From the NCBI GenBank assembly GCA_012845835.1, contig JABAKD010000030.1, positions 5,242,416-5,306,415 on the forward strand: a DNA stretch of 64,000 bases, given 5' to 3'. This DNA is from Undaria pinnatifida. Its lineage: Eukaryota; Sar; Phaeophyceae; Laminariales; Alariaceae. Both the position numbers and the translations under genes were made by a program. Of the stretch, positions 1-9,292 are shown piece after piece (the stretch's first letter is position 1; each line of letters opens with the position of its first letter). The notes beneath the pieces are model-generated. The model was not told the origin of the DNA, did not search any database, and saw only the letters and a list, made by a program, of their open reading frames with translations.

Positions 1-257
1 TATGATGACGGTTGAGTATTGTAGGGGTTTGCAGTGATAAGTTGGCTACATGATAGCGGGATATCGGGATGGTGGAAATACTCCGCCTATTTATCCGCCT
101 TTCTTCCTGGCGAGCGCACTCCATGCTGCGCCTTGGCTAGGTGCAACGTAATATATATTTGTTCGTCTTATACTTGTCTTCATACCGGTGACTCCACTAC
201 CCCACTATTGTCAGCTCAACGGGTAAGCCCTCTACGCTTCGTAGGGATCAACAAACA
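1..257 (+). repeat. 5' LTR (partial, left end outside window)
   Basis: Matches 6827-7083 base for base. It ends in AACA, and the full 3' copy begins TGTT, giving the usual short terminal inverted repeat of an LTR. About 30 bp are missing to the left. Confidence 0.95.
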
Positions 258-362
258 CGATAATTATCGCGTACGCGGTACTATCCCTGTTCGAAGAAAA
301 GGGTGTTGAGTGACGTGGGCTCTTCTGCGGAAGAGAGATAGCTGGAGGAATCAGCCGGAGCC
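258..362 (+). other. Copia leader / primer-binding region
   Basis: Sequence between the 5' LTR and the Gag start codon. Directly after the LTR lies a perfect 12-base palindrome, CGATAATTATCG (258-269). I do not recognise the common copia initiator-Met primer site, so the priming tRNA is unknown; it could be an internal tRNA site. Otherwise no feature is visible. Confidence 0.5.
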
Positions 363-1315
363 ATGGGGGACACCGATTCGAGTGAAGCCCAAGGGAGCAG
401 AGGCGGGATTACACCCGCCATTTTGGAGCAGCTGGCAGACTTCCAGAGGAGAGTGGTTCTCCTGGAAGGAGCCACACCGGGAGCTGAGGTAGGCGAAGCC
501 CCAGCCTCTTCCCCGTCGCTTGCGCCTGTTGTGCAAGGTCTGGCCCATCCGGGCGGGTATTTTGGTAGCAACCGTCCCCCCAAGTTTAATAGTAAGAGGG
601 ACACGTGGCCCCTCTGGAAAGAGAAATTCACGTCGTTCACTAGTATAAAAGGATGCAGGGATGCCTACAGAGAGACACCCAACCCTGTTAGAGTAGCGGA
701 TGACTCCCTCACGAATGAGGACTTGCTGTTGAGGCACTCGGCTTCGACAATCATGTATGCTAGAATGGCTTGGGAATTTTTGCTGGAAGCTTTGGACTCT
801 GACCCCCCGTGTTTAACCAGGATGCTAGAGACCAAGTCGCCTAGCGGAGCGTGGAAAGTCATGACCGATTTTTATGCTCCAAAGACGATCATGGAAAAAC
901 GAAGGGTAGCACAGGAGTTCGACTCCATCACAATGACAGAGGGTGAAGACCCTGTAGAATACTTGAGCCGCATAGACAAGACATTGCAAAAGCTCGCAAT
1001 GCTAGGGGGGACAAAGGATGATGATGACGTTAATGTACATATTGTCCAGAACCTCTCAGCGTCTTATGAAGTGGAAAAGAAAATCCTGTTGTCTAGCCCT
1101 GGCCTGACTCGTTCAAACATTGAAGAGGTAGTGCGAAACGCGTACATGTCGCATAAGCAGCATGTTGGTAGGGGTAAGGGTCAGTCGAAGGGAGATGACC
1201 CACATGCTCTCTACGCCGGCGGTGCACAACCAGCCGGTGCAGGGGGCAATGGGATGGGGAGGAACCCGAAAGCAAAACAGAAAAGCAGACAGAAACAGCA
1301 GCAGTCGCAACAGTC

Positions 1316-1360
<45 letters not shown>

Positions 1361-4229
1361 GCAGCAGCAGCAACAGCAGCCGCAGCCGCCTCAGCAGCAG
1401 CAGCAGCAGCAGCACCAAAGTGGCGATGGCGGTGTAGTGGGCCCACCGTACCGTTTAGATCCGGTATATGGGCAGTGGCGTTGGGATGACTCGAGGTTGG
1501 CCCCTTTTGGGAACGCTGGTATTGTACCTCCGATGGGATATGTACCAGTTCAACCTCCGCCTGGTGCACTACCACCGAGACCCCCGCCACCGGCAGGATC
1601 GGGACCGCCACGTAGAGGTACCCCGATAGCTCCCCGGCTATGCTTCAAGTGCCAGCAACCGGGGCATTACGCCGCTCAGTGCACTGCGCACGCACACGCA
1701 CACGTCGCGCAAAATTACCCACCCAGCTCAGGTTATTTAGGCGCGCACGTTGCATCGTTTGGCCCCCCACCAGCGTCTAACGACGGAAATTGGCAGGCCG
1801 GAGCATACCATGAGCCCTATGGAGCTGGTGACTACGCTCCGACTAGCTATGCTCCGCAGTACGTTGCCGCAGCAGCAGCACCGTACGCCCCCTCGACCGT
1901 CCACTTCCCGTATGACTCTCAAGGGGCAGCGGAATCCACGCATAGCAGAAGCACGCCTGACGACCCACACGTTCTCACCGCGCAGATTGCTCAACCAATC
2001 CAATACCCCTCCGAAATGAAAGAGACGCCTTGTGACATTTCTGGGGGTAGCGGTAGAGATGAGTGGGTTGCCGACTCTGGTGCTTCGTATCACGTGACGG
2101 GGGACCCCACTGGGATGTTTGACTGTAAGCCCCCTCCGGTAGGTAAGGAGAGGTTAGTGATAGGTGACAAGACGATGATGGGCGTCGAGTGCTTTGGCAA
2201 GCTGTCTCTGTTGATGCACTGCCAGGGTGGTGACACGCATGTACGGCTGACGAACGTGGCATACGTGCCTGGAGTCCAGTTTAACTTGTTCTCATTACAC
2301 GCTGTGATGTCAAAGTGCCGTGTGACCATGGACACCGAGGGGGTTCACATGCTTGGGGGGAGTGTTTCGTTCGTACGCAGAGAGGCTGGCTCATACTGCT
2401 CCGCAACTAGGATCACCGACCCCCCCATGGCTAACGCAGTATTGGTCCCTGGCAAGCAGCAACGGATCGATATTAACGACCTGCACGTTGCGCTAGCCCA
2501 CTCACATGCTGAAACCCTACGCGAGACGGCACGCCAACATGGTGTAGAAGTTGTAGGAGAGTTGGTCCCTTGCGCTGGGTGTTCCGAAGCCAAGGGTAGG
2601 AGGATGCCAGTTCCGAGATCCACCAACAGTCGCTCGACCAAACCCTTTGAGCGTCTGTTTGTAGACCTGTCCGGAAAGCGCCCCGCGTCATCTGGTGGTT
2701 ACCACTACCTAATGATGATTGTGGACGATTTTTCTCGGTTTGGATGGACTTACTTCCTCAAGGAGAAGTCCGACGTGCCCGCTGTTTTCGCTGGTTTTCT
2801 GGCTGACATTCGGGCACAGGGCACCCCATCCATTGTGGAGTGCCTACGCTCAGACAACGGTACTGAATTCACTAAGGGTGAGTTCGTGACGCTGCTAGAT
2901 CACCACCGTATCCGCCGAGAATACACGCCCGTAGACTCTCCAAAGTACGACGGCGTGGTCGAGCGCAGGATTGCCCTAGTCTTGGAGGCCGCGATGGCGT
3001 CCTGCCTGGAGGCTCCCCGCCTGTTCGGCGGCGTGTCTCTGCCGCCGACAGGGCCTCTATGGGCGGAAGCGTGCGTGCACGCGAGTGATGCCATCAACGT
3101 GTCGGCGAGGGTGAGCGACAGGCCGGGCATGTTGTCGCCTTACCAAAAGTTGTATGGTAGGGCACCGTTCCCGCGACTGCTCCCCTTTCTAAAGCCAGGC
3201 TTTTATCATGTGAAGCGGACGCTGAAATCTGAGCCGAAGGCACAGGTTTGTTTTTTCTTGAACAGCGGTAGCAACCACCCGAGGGACTGTTGCAAGGTGT
3301 TACTTGTGTCCGGCCGCCGGTCGTACACCCGTGATGTTACTTGGGAGCATCCGCGGGAAGCCTTTGCTGGGTTGCTGCCTGCGGCATGGGCCAAGGACAC
3401 CCCGTCATCTGGGCCGAGTTTGCAAGAGGCGCAGATGCCCCCGGAAGACGGGGAGGTATGGCATGAGCTGGCACCGGTGCCGTCAAGGACGTCACCGGGG
3501 CTGGCACAACCGTCACCGGTCACGTCAAGGACGTCACCGGTGCCGTCACCGGTGCTGTCAAGGGCGTCATCGGTGCCGTCACAGCCGTCACCGGTGCCGT
3601 CAAGGGCGTCACCGGTGCCGTCACAGCCGACACCAGTGCCGTCAAGGGCGTCACAGGCGTTGATTCAGCCGTCACCGGTGTGGACGTCAAGGGCGTCACC
3701 GGGGGCGACACAGCCGTCACCGGTGGTGCCGTCAAGGGCGTCGCCGGGGCCGGCGCAGCCGTCGCTGGTGACGTCAAGGGCGTCACCAGGCCTGGCACAG
3801 CCGCCTCAGTCACAGTCGCTGCCGCTGTCACACCAGTTCTCAGGAGCTGGTGATGGTGGCGAGCCACAACACCTGGGGCGCACGCGGGCGCAGACTGCTC
3901 GCAACCAGGCAGAAATTAACAGATCGCAGACTCTAAATGACGGTGTAGCTCAACTGGGACGCACCAGGGGGCAAACCGCGCGCAATCAGGGGGGTATGCA
4001 ACATGGACTGTTGTCTTTGATGGCTGCGCGGGAGGGTATTGGTCATGTACTGTACCATCAAGCCCCACCTCACAAGAACCCTCCTCTACCCTCGCGCCCG
4101 GTGAGTGAACTCTTGACGCCGAACTCGTACTCGGAAGCGCTCACCGACGAATATTCTGATCTCTGGATTCAGGCCATGGAGAAAGAATATGGTGGCTTGG
4201 AGAACGCGGGTACTTTTGGCGCGATCTAG
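363..4229 (+). CDS. Copia Gag-protease-integrase polyprotein (ends at in-frame TAG)
   Basis: This 1,288-residue frame makes the particle protein and the processing and integration enzymes of the element. Gag occupies about residues 1-500, with a glutamine-rich tract (about 313-350) and a CCHC zinc knuckle, CFKC..GHY..QC, at about 427-440. An aspartic protease follows with DSGAS near residue 571. The integrase has an HHCC zinc region (H..H, then CAGC near 740) and the D,D,E triad: D in FVDLSG (about 767), D in RSDNGTEF (about 831) and E in GVVERR (about 868). After it comes a Pro/Ser repeat linker and the first residues of the RT domain, then TAG. The ATG at 363 is the first in the frame after the leader. 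The zinc knuckle, DSGA and DDE motifs are intact, so this part looks functional. Confidence 0.93.
1299..1410 (+). repeat. CAG microsatellite coding poly-Gln in Gag
   Basis: Nearly pure CAG repeats, interrupted by CGG, CAA and CCG, encode a glutamine tract just upstream of the zinc knuckle. The frame is kept. Confidence 0.9.
3478..3825 (+). repeat. In-frame minisatellite between integrase and RT
   Basis: Units built on gtcaagggcgtcaccggtgc and gtcacagccgtcaccggtgc alternate, encoding repeated SRASPVP and SQPSPVP blocks. All units keep the frame. It lies in the normally variable linker between integrase and RT, so it probably acts as a flexible spacer. Confidence 0.85.
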
Positions 4230-4235
4230 CAACCA
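4227..4235 (+). promoter_or_regulatory. Possible leaky stop: TAG CAA CCA
   Basis: The only stop in the 1,761-codon Gag-Pol frame. The bases after TAG are CAACCA, which fits the CARYYA context known to favour stop-codon readthrough in some plant viral RNAs. The frame continues at once into a well-preserved RT. Alternatives are an ordinary nonsense mutation or a sequence error. Confidence 0.45.
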
Positions 4236-5645
4236 AACGGCCTGAATGTTCTTTCGGCGAAGTGGGTGTACGGTTGGAAATCGAATGAGATTGGCTTTGC
4301 GACCAGGGCTAAGGCGAGGTTGGTAGCGAGGGGTTGCGGGCAGCGTGAAGGTATCGATTTCTTTGAGACATTTGCCCCGACGCCTACGGCGTCCTGCATC
4401 CGCTTGTTGGGTGCCATTGCTTGCGAGTTAGATTTGGATCTTTGTCATTTCGATGCAGAGCAGGCTTTTGTTCAGTCAAACCTAGACGAAGATGTTTTTA
4501 TGCGACTACCCCGGGGTTGTGGTGAGATGTCTGGTAAGGTAGTACGCTTGAACCGCAGTCTCTACGGCTTGAAACAAGCGTCGAGATCGTGGCACAACCA
4601 CTTGCTATCGCACATGAAGAGTCTTGGTTTTGAGCAGAGTCTAGCAGACGCGTGTGTCTTGCGCTTGGTCGAGTCTGGAACTGTCTCCATAGTAACAGTA
4701 GTTCATGTGGACGATATCTTCGCAGTGGGACGGAAGGCTAGATGCGATCAGTTCTGCGAAGACTTGAACCGCCTAGTGCCGATTAACAACCTTGGCGAGC
4801 TGAGGTGGTATGCGGGCTGCCGGTATTCTAGAGATTGGGATGCTGGCACTTTAACGATCTCGCAGCAAGCTTTCGCTGAAAACACAGCTTTGAAGTTCGG
4901 CGTTAGCTCGGGCAGAAGAAACCCGTTAGAAAAGGGCCTTAAACTCGAAGAGTTAGATGCGACTGAACCTGAGGGAGACTGGCCTTTCCGTGAACTGGTA
5001 GGGTGCTTGATGTGGCTTGCCAATCAGACACGTCCGGATATTGCGAACGCAGTGAGAGCGGTAGCCAGGTACACCAACTCGCCCAGGGCGATACACTGGA
5101 AGACAGCGGTTGGCATTTTAGAGTATGTTTTTTTCACGAGTGATTTTGGCATTACTTTTCAGAGAGGTAAGGGACTGGAGCTGGTTGCGTATGCGGATGC
5201 AGACTACGCCAGCAATGCCACTGATAGGAGGTCGGTTTCCGGTGGGGCTGTTATGTGCGCAGGAGCATGCGTGTGCTGGTTTTCGAGGACTCAAAAGTGC
5301 GTGACGCTTTCGACCACAGAAGCCGAGTACGTAGCACTAGCAGACACCATCAAGGAGGTGATTTTCTTGCGGTACGTGTGGAGTTTTATTTTGCCTGGCC
5401 TTGGTTCCGCATGCATCACGGTTTTTGAGGACAACAAGGGGGCAAGGCACCTGGCTCATAATCCGGTGTGCGCGTCGAATTCGAAACACATCGACATTAG
5501 GCACCACTTCCTCCGTGAGCTTGTATTCAGGGGAGAGTTTGACATTGTCGCCGTAGAGTCTGAACAGCAACACGCAGACTTCCTGACGAAGGCACTTGCC
5601 GGTCCAGTTTTTCGTTTTCACCGGGATTTTGTGATGAACATTTGA
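4230..5645 (+). CDS. Copia reverse transcriptase-RNase H (readthrough part)
   Basis: This carries on the same frame as the Gag-integrase part with no further stop until TGA at 5643. The RT part includes KARLVARG, FDAEQAF, RLPRG, YGLKQA and the catalytic HVDD near 4699-4716. It copies the element RNA into DNA. The RNase H part includes the ADADYA motif near 5195, the STTEAEYVAL block near 5306 and DNKGA near 5431, ending with the KHIDIRHH region. All the expected catalytic Asp/Glu residues that I can see are present. It has no start of its own near the RT N-terminus, so it is probably made only by readthrough, or not at all in this copy. Confidence 0.88.
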   Translation, partial: QPNGLNVLSAKWVYGWKSNEIGFATRAKARLVARGCGQREGIDFFETFAPTPTASCIRLLGAIACELDLDLCHFDAEQAFVQSNLDEDVFMRLPRGCGEMSGKVVRLNRSLYGLKQASRSWHNHLLSHMKSLGFEQSLADACVLRLVESGTVSIVTVVHVDDIFAVGRKARCDQFCEDLNRLVPINNLGELRWYAGCRYSRDWDAGTLTISQQAFAENTALKFGVSSGRRNPLEKGLKLEELDATEPEGDWPFRELVGCLMWLANQTRPDIANAVRAVARYTNSPRAIHWKTAVGILEYVFFTSDFGITFQRGKGLELVAYADADYASNATDRRSVSGGAVMCAGACVCWFSRTQKCVTLSTTEAEYVALADTIKEVIFLRYVWSFILPGLGSACITVFEDNKGARHLAHNPVCASNSKHIDIRHHFLRELVFRGEFDIVAVESEQQHADFLTKALAGPVFRFHRDFVMNI

Positions 5646-5720
5646 CTTTGGGAGAACGGTGGAATATGTCATGATTTAGTACGCTAGGTTCGTTTTTTTT
5701 TTTTCTGTTTAATAATGATA

Positions 5721-6000
5721 GCTGAGCCAAATCGTTCAGATTATATTTTTGGGGGGATTTGGGGGCGATGACGATTTTTGGTAACTACCCGGGGTCATCC
5801 CCGCGTAATCAGTCTATGGTTTTCTCAACTAGCCCCGTAATGAGACCCAGCTGAGCCAAATCGTCCAGTTTATATTGTTTTTGGGGTTCGGGGACGGCAA
5901 CGGTTTTTCGGTAAACTACCGGGGGTCATCCCTGCGTAATCAGTCTATGGGTTCCTCAACTAGCCCCGTAATGATACCCAGCTGAGCCAAACCGTTTAGT
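5721..6000 (+). repeat. Tandem repeat, about 130-bp unit, 2.1 copies
   Basis: Units begin at 5721, 5850 and 5981 with gctgagccaaa. The two full units (129 and 131 bp) share cgcgtaatcagtctatgg-type and ctcaactagccccgtaatga blocks with scattered differences. The third unit is cut short. Confidence 0.85.
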
Positions 6001-6087
6001 TTTCATCCTGCAAGGAGGGGTCACGCCCACCTGTTAACGTTTGTGCGGGGAAGGATTCGCTTGACCACTTGAGAGGATTATGGCTCG

Positions 6088-6168
6088 TTAAGTAGGAAAA
6101 AGGTCTCAAACTCGACGAGTTCGATACGTCTGAACCCGAGGGCGACTAACTTTTTCGCGAGCTGATTT
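6088..6168 (+). pseudogene. Degraded RT fragment inside copia 3' region
   Basis: Translates as a diverged copy of the RT segment at about 4930-5003: KGLKLDEFD..EPEGD, then a stop, then FRELI, against KGLKLEELD..EPEGDWPFRELV in the element's own RT. At DNA level it is roughly three quarters identical. It is therefore not a recent self-duplication but seems to come from a related, older copia family. Confidence 0.75.
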
Positions 6169-6796
6169 GAATTGTTTCTTGACGGATTATTCTGCATATA
6201 CTAGCTGGATTTTCGTACTTTTAAAGAGTGCATGGTAGTTAGGGAGGCAAGTAATTATTTCTTTGTTTTTGAAACATTACTGTTTTCGCGATTGCGTTGT
6301 CTAGTATGGCATTATCTTTCTCGGGATTTGAGCGTTTGGAATTTGAATGGCTTTCTAGTAAGTACCCAGCCGGGAGTCGTTTGTTTCATTCAAAAGTGAG
6401 TTTTGAGACTGCTGTCCAATCACACTTGTTGGCACCCCTGTTCTATGGAGCTGACAACCGTTTTATAAGGCAAGGCTGAATGCTGATTATAAGGCCGATG
6501 TTTGAGTTTTCGGATTTGATTTTTCGGTCTATGAATTTCGGATTTGAGTTTTTGTATTTGGGCTTAGGATTTTACGACTTAAATCTTAGGTTCGTGAAGA
6601 TTGATGTTGAATACTGTCCCTGAATTGTATCTCTAGATTTATGGAGTGCTTTTTAAGGACTATGGTGTTGCAATATTTCTTTCTTGTCACGGAGGTACTA
6701 GGAGGATATTGATTGACCGTAATTTTCATTGAATCGTTTTACCCTGATGATATGACAATATAGCATCATACCGTATCATTTACGAAGCAGGGAGGC

Positions 6797-7083
6797 TGTT
6801 GATTGTATGCTTGGATATGATGCGGATATGATGACGGTTGAGTATTGTAGGGGTTTGCAGTGATAAGTTGGCTACATGATAGCGGGATATCGGGATGGTG
6901 GAAATACTCCGCCTATTTATCCGCCTTTCTTCCTGGCGAGCGCACTCCATGCTGCGCCTTGGCTAGGTGCAACGTAATATATATTTGTTCGTCTTATACT
7001 TGTCTTCATACCGGTGACTCCACTACCCCACTATTGTCAGCTCAACGGGTAAGCCCTCTACGCTTCGTAGGGATCAACAAACA
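6797..7083 (+). repeat. 3' LTR
   Basis: A 287-bp LTR, TGTT...AACA, preceded by a purine-rich tract. It is identical to window positions 1-257 over the shared part. Confidence 0.92.
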
Positions 7084-9292
7084 ATGTCTGGCTCCGAAGG
7101 GAGTTGACTTGGGCCAGTTGATTTGGGCCTAAGCGACGCAACACGGAGGCGACGAAGATCGGCGTTTGCACGCAACCTGAAGCCAACAATAACCAACTAG
7201 GCCGAGGGCGTCCGAGGACTGGGACAGCATACACCTAACTACTTCCCGCCCTCCCCCGACCCGAGGGGCCGAAAAAAAAGAAAGCCAGACTTTTGTTGTT
7301 GTTGTTGTGGTTGATTGGTGTGGCAATCGTTCCGAAGAGGCATACAATCGCATCAAGGCAAATAACGTAACAGTACATCTCACATCCCTCGTACGTATGT
7401 ACCAGGTGCGTTTTTTTTTTTTTTTCGACACTGGCGACACGGATATGTACAAACGAACGCAGGTAGCAGACGTGGTGTTAATGACATCAGGCGCCGTCAA
7501 TGGGGTTGGTCCTGAGAGATGTCAAGCGATATCGAGATAGTACCGGTGCTGTACAGCAGTACCTCAGTAAGAGGGTCTAACCACATGGTGCTCGTCAAAA
7601 CAGGGCACCCAAGTTCCCCCAGCGGCACCGTTACCACACACCAAGCAACATCTCGCAGTGTTCGACAGCTGTAGCTGCGGGAATCGTTACTGCTGCTGCT
7701 GTAGTGCCAAGATTCGCCTGTGCGAGCAAGGAATGTGCTGCAAATCGGCCGCAAGGCAAGGCAAAAATATACTGTCTGTGGTGGTACCCTCCTCGTGGTA
7801 CCACATGGTACACCACAGCAGGTACCGCAGGTACGAGTTTGATACCGGATACGAGGTACCAGATAGGATATATGGTATCAAGGCTTTTACCAAACAGCTA
7901 CGGCAAACAGTTGTCCGCGTGCCGCGCGATAAAACCTGCCTATCACACCGCTCTTCGGGGCCTCTTGCTCCATCTAGGAGCGAGCTTATAGCTGCTTTTG
8001 GTACCACTCACTACGGCTGAAGTCGCCGTCACTATACGCAGATGCCATGGCCTATCTATGGTCACCTTCCAGCAGTATTATGGCACTATATGAAAGGCCA
8101 TGTATCTAGCAGGGTAGGGGGGACGGCTGTCTACCGTCCCCTGTGTGTTCGGTTTTATATAGATTTTAGTATAGCGTTTTGCACCATATCTAAGGCCTTG
8201 TATCTCTAGCAAGGAAGGGGGACGGCTCTCTAACGTCCCCTGTGTTCGGTTTATATAGGCTTTAGTATACGTGCGTTTGGTTTGTATATGATTTAGTATG
8301 GCGTTGTGGGGAGGGGACGGTGTCAGGTACCCCCTCCCCCGTCGGGAGGCTCGAAGTTGAAAAAATTGACGTGAGGTGTCCGGAAGAAAAAAAAAATCGG
8401 CCGCTCTCGACTAGGCCTTCATAAAGTGGTGAAACAGTGATTAACTTAATAACAACAAGTACCAGATAAAGGGCTACAAAGGCGTAAAAACATAATCAAT
8501 CATACTTGCTCGTTTTTAGTGGGCGCATAAAGATTAAGTTACAAACTCGTACTGATATGGGCTAGTCCGTGTTGTTCGCCCGGTTACTTGCGCTATGGCT
8601 AGGCCATTAGTCTTTTCTTCAGTTTCCAAGAGCCTATGTACGTTATGCCTAGTTCTAGCTGATAAAAACGCCTGTGTTCCCCCTTTTGCCCTCAACACCC
8701 CCCCGGGATTTCCAGGCAACCACATCCCGCAGGGGAACCTTGTAGTCAATATATATATATATAAATACTTATCCTAGGAATGAAGTGTGGGTGTGAAACA
8801 GTTACATAACTTCTACATTAAAGGGAGACGGTACGAGGTCTCATCGTCGCGAAAAACGGAAAAAAAAAAAAAAGTACTCCCATGTGTGAAATGAGGGCTG
8901 AAGGCAGAGGGACGGCGGTGAGAAGCAGGCAAAAAAAGGACGAAAGACGCAGGTCGCACCCGAGCCGTTCGGGATCAAGTGGGACACGGGTCAACCGGGA
9001 ACAGATCAGTCAGGCACAAACGCGGACCCGTGCAACGGAAAAATATCGTTTCGACATCGCAGGGTACTCGTATATGGCGGCGCAGTTGGACGTCCGTTAG
9101 TGTTGCGTGACGGGCGATACATCAACCCTACCATCGTATGACCACACCGTAAAAACATGCAGCAGTAGTGGCAGGGGGGGGGCACGGTCCATATCGCTGC
9201 CCCGACCTACCGCAAGCACACCCAGATGCGCTTGTGAAGTAAGACAAAGGGGGCGATCAAAAACCAAAGCGGACACCACCAACCGCTCTTAC
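7084..9292. other. Non-coding stretch, probably last intron or 3' flank of the kinase gene
   Basis: I find no exon here on either strand. In particular I looked on the minus strand for the missing C-terminal kinase exon (expected start N-YGLP, a GG-rich loop, then GYGTD) and did not find it. It contains a ggtacc-rich segment (7785-7870), the tandem repeat 8081-8280, a short AT run near 8750 and A-rich tracts. Confidence 0.5.
8081..8280 (+). repeat. Tandem duplication, about 98-bp unit, with hairpins
   Basis: Two copies of a unit containing aaggcc.tgtatct, a G/C hairpin (ggggacgg...ccgtcccc in the first copy) and ttcggtt.tatatag. A partial third unit may follow to about 8345. Confidence 0.7.

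Larger units (their letters stand above)
5646..6796 (+). other. Copia 3' non-coding region
   Basis: A 1.15-kb stretch between the RNase H stop and the 3' LTR, long for a copia element. It holds a 130-bp tandem repeat (5721-6000), a degraded RT fragment (6088-6168) and AT-rich unique sequence. Just before the LTR, the purine-rich gaagcagggagg (about 6783-6795) is the likely polypurine tract. Confidence 0.7.
1..7083 (+). mobile_element. Ty1/copia-type LTR retrotransposon
   Basis: A nearly complete copia element. The domain order Gag, protease, integrase, reverse transcriptase, RNase H (integrase before RT) is diagnostic of Ty1/copia rather than gypsy. The 3' LTR is whole (6797-7083); the 5' LTR lacks about its first 30 bases because the window starts inside it, so the target-site duplication cannot be checked. 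The two LTRs are identical over the 257 bp I can compare, which implies a very recent insertion. Internal parts are a leader (258-362), one long coding frame (363-5645) with a single in-frame TAG, and an unusually long 1.15-kb 3' non-coding region with tandem repeats and a stray RT fragment. Confidence 0.95.

Noticed and set aside
1093-1611. Minus-strand frames with poly-Ala or poly-Leu over Gag
   Set aside because: Antisense shadow of the CAG tract in Gag.
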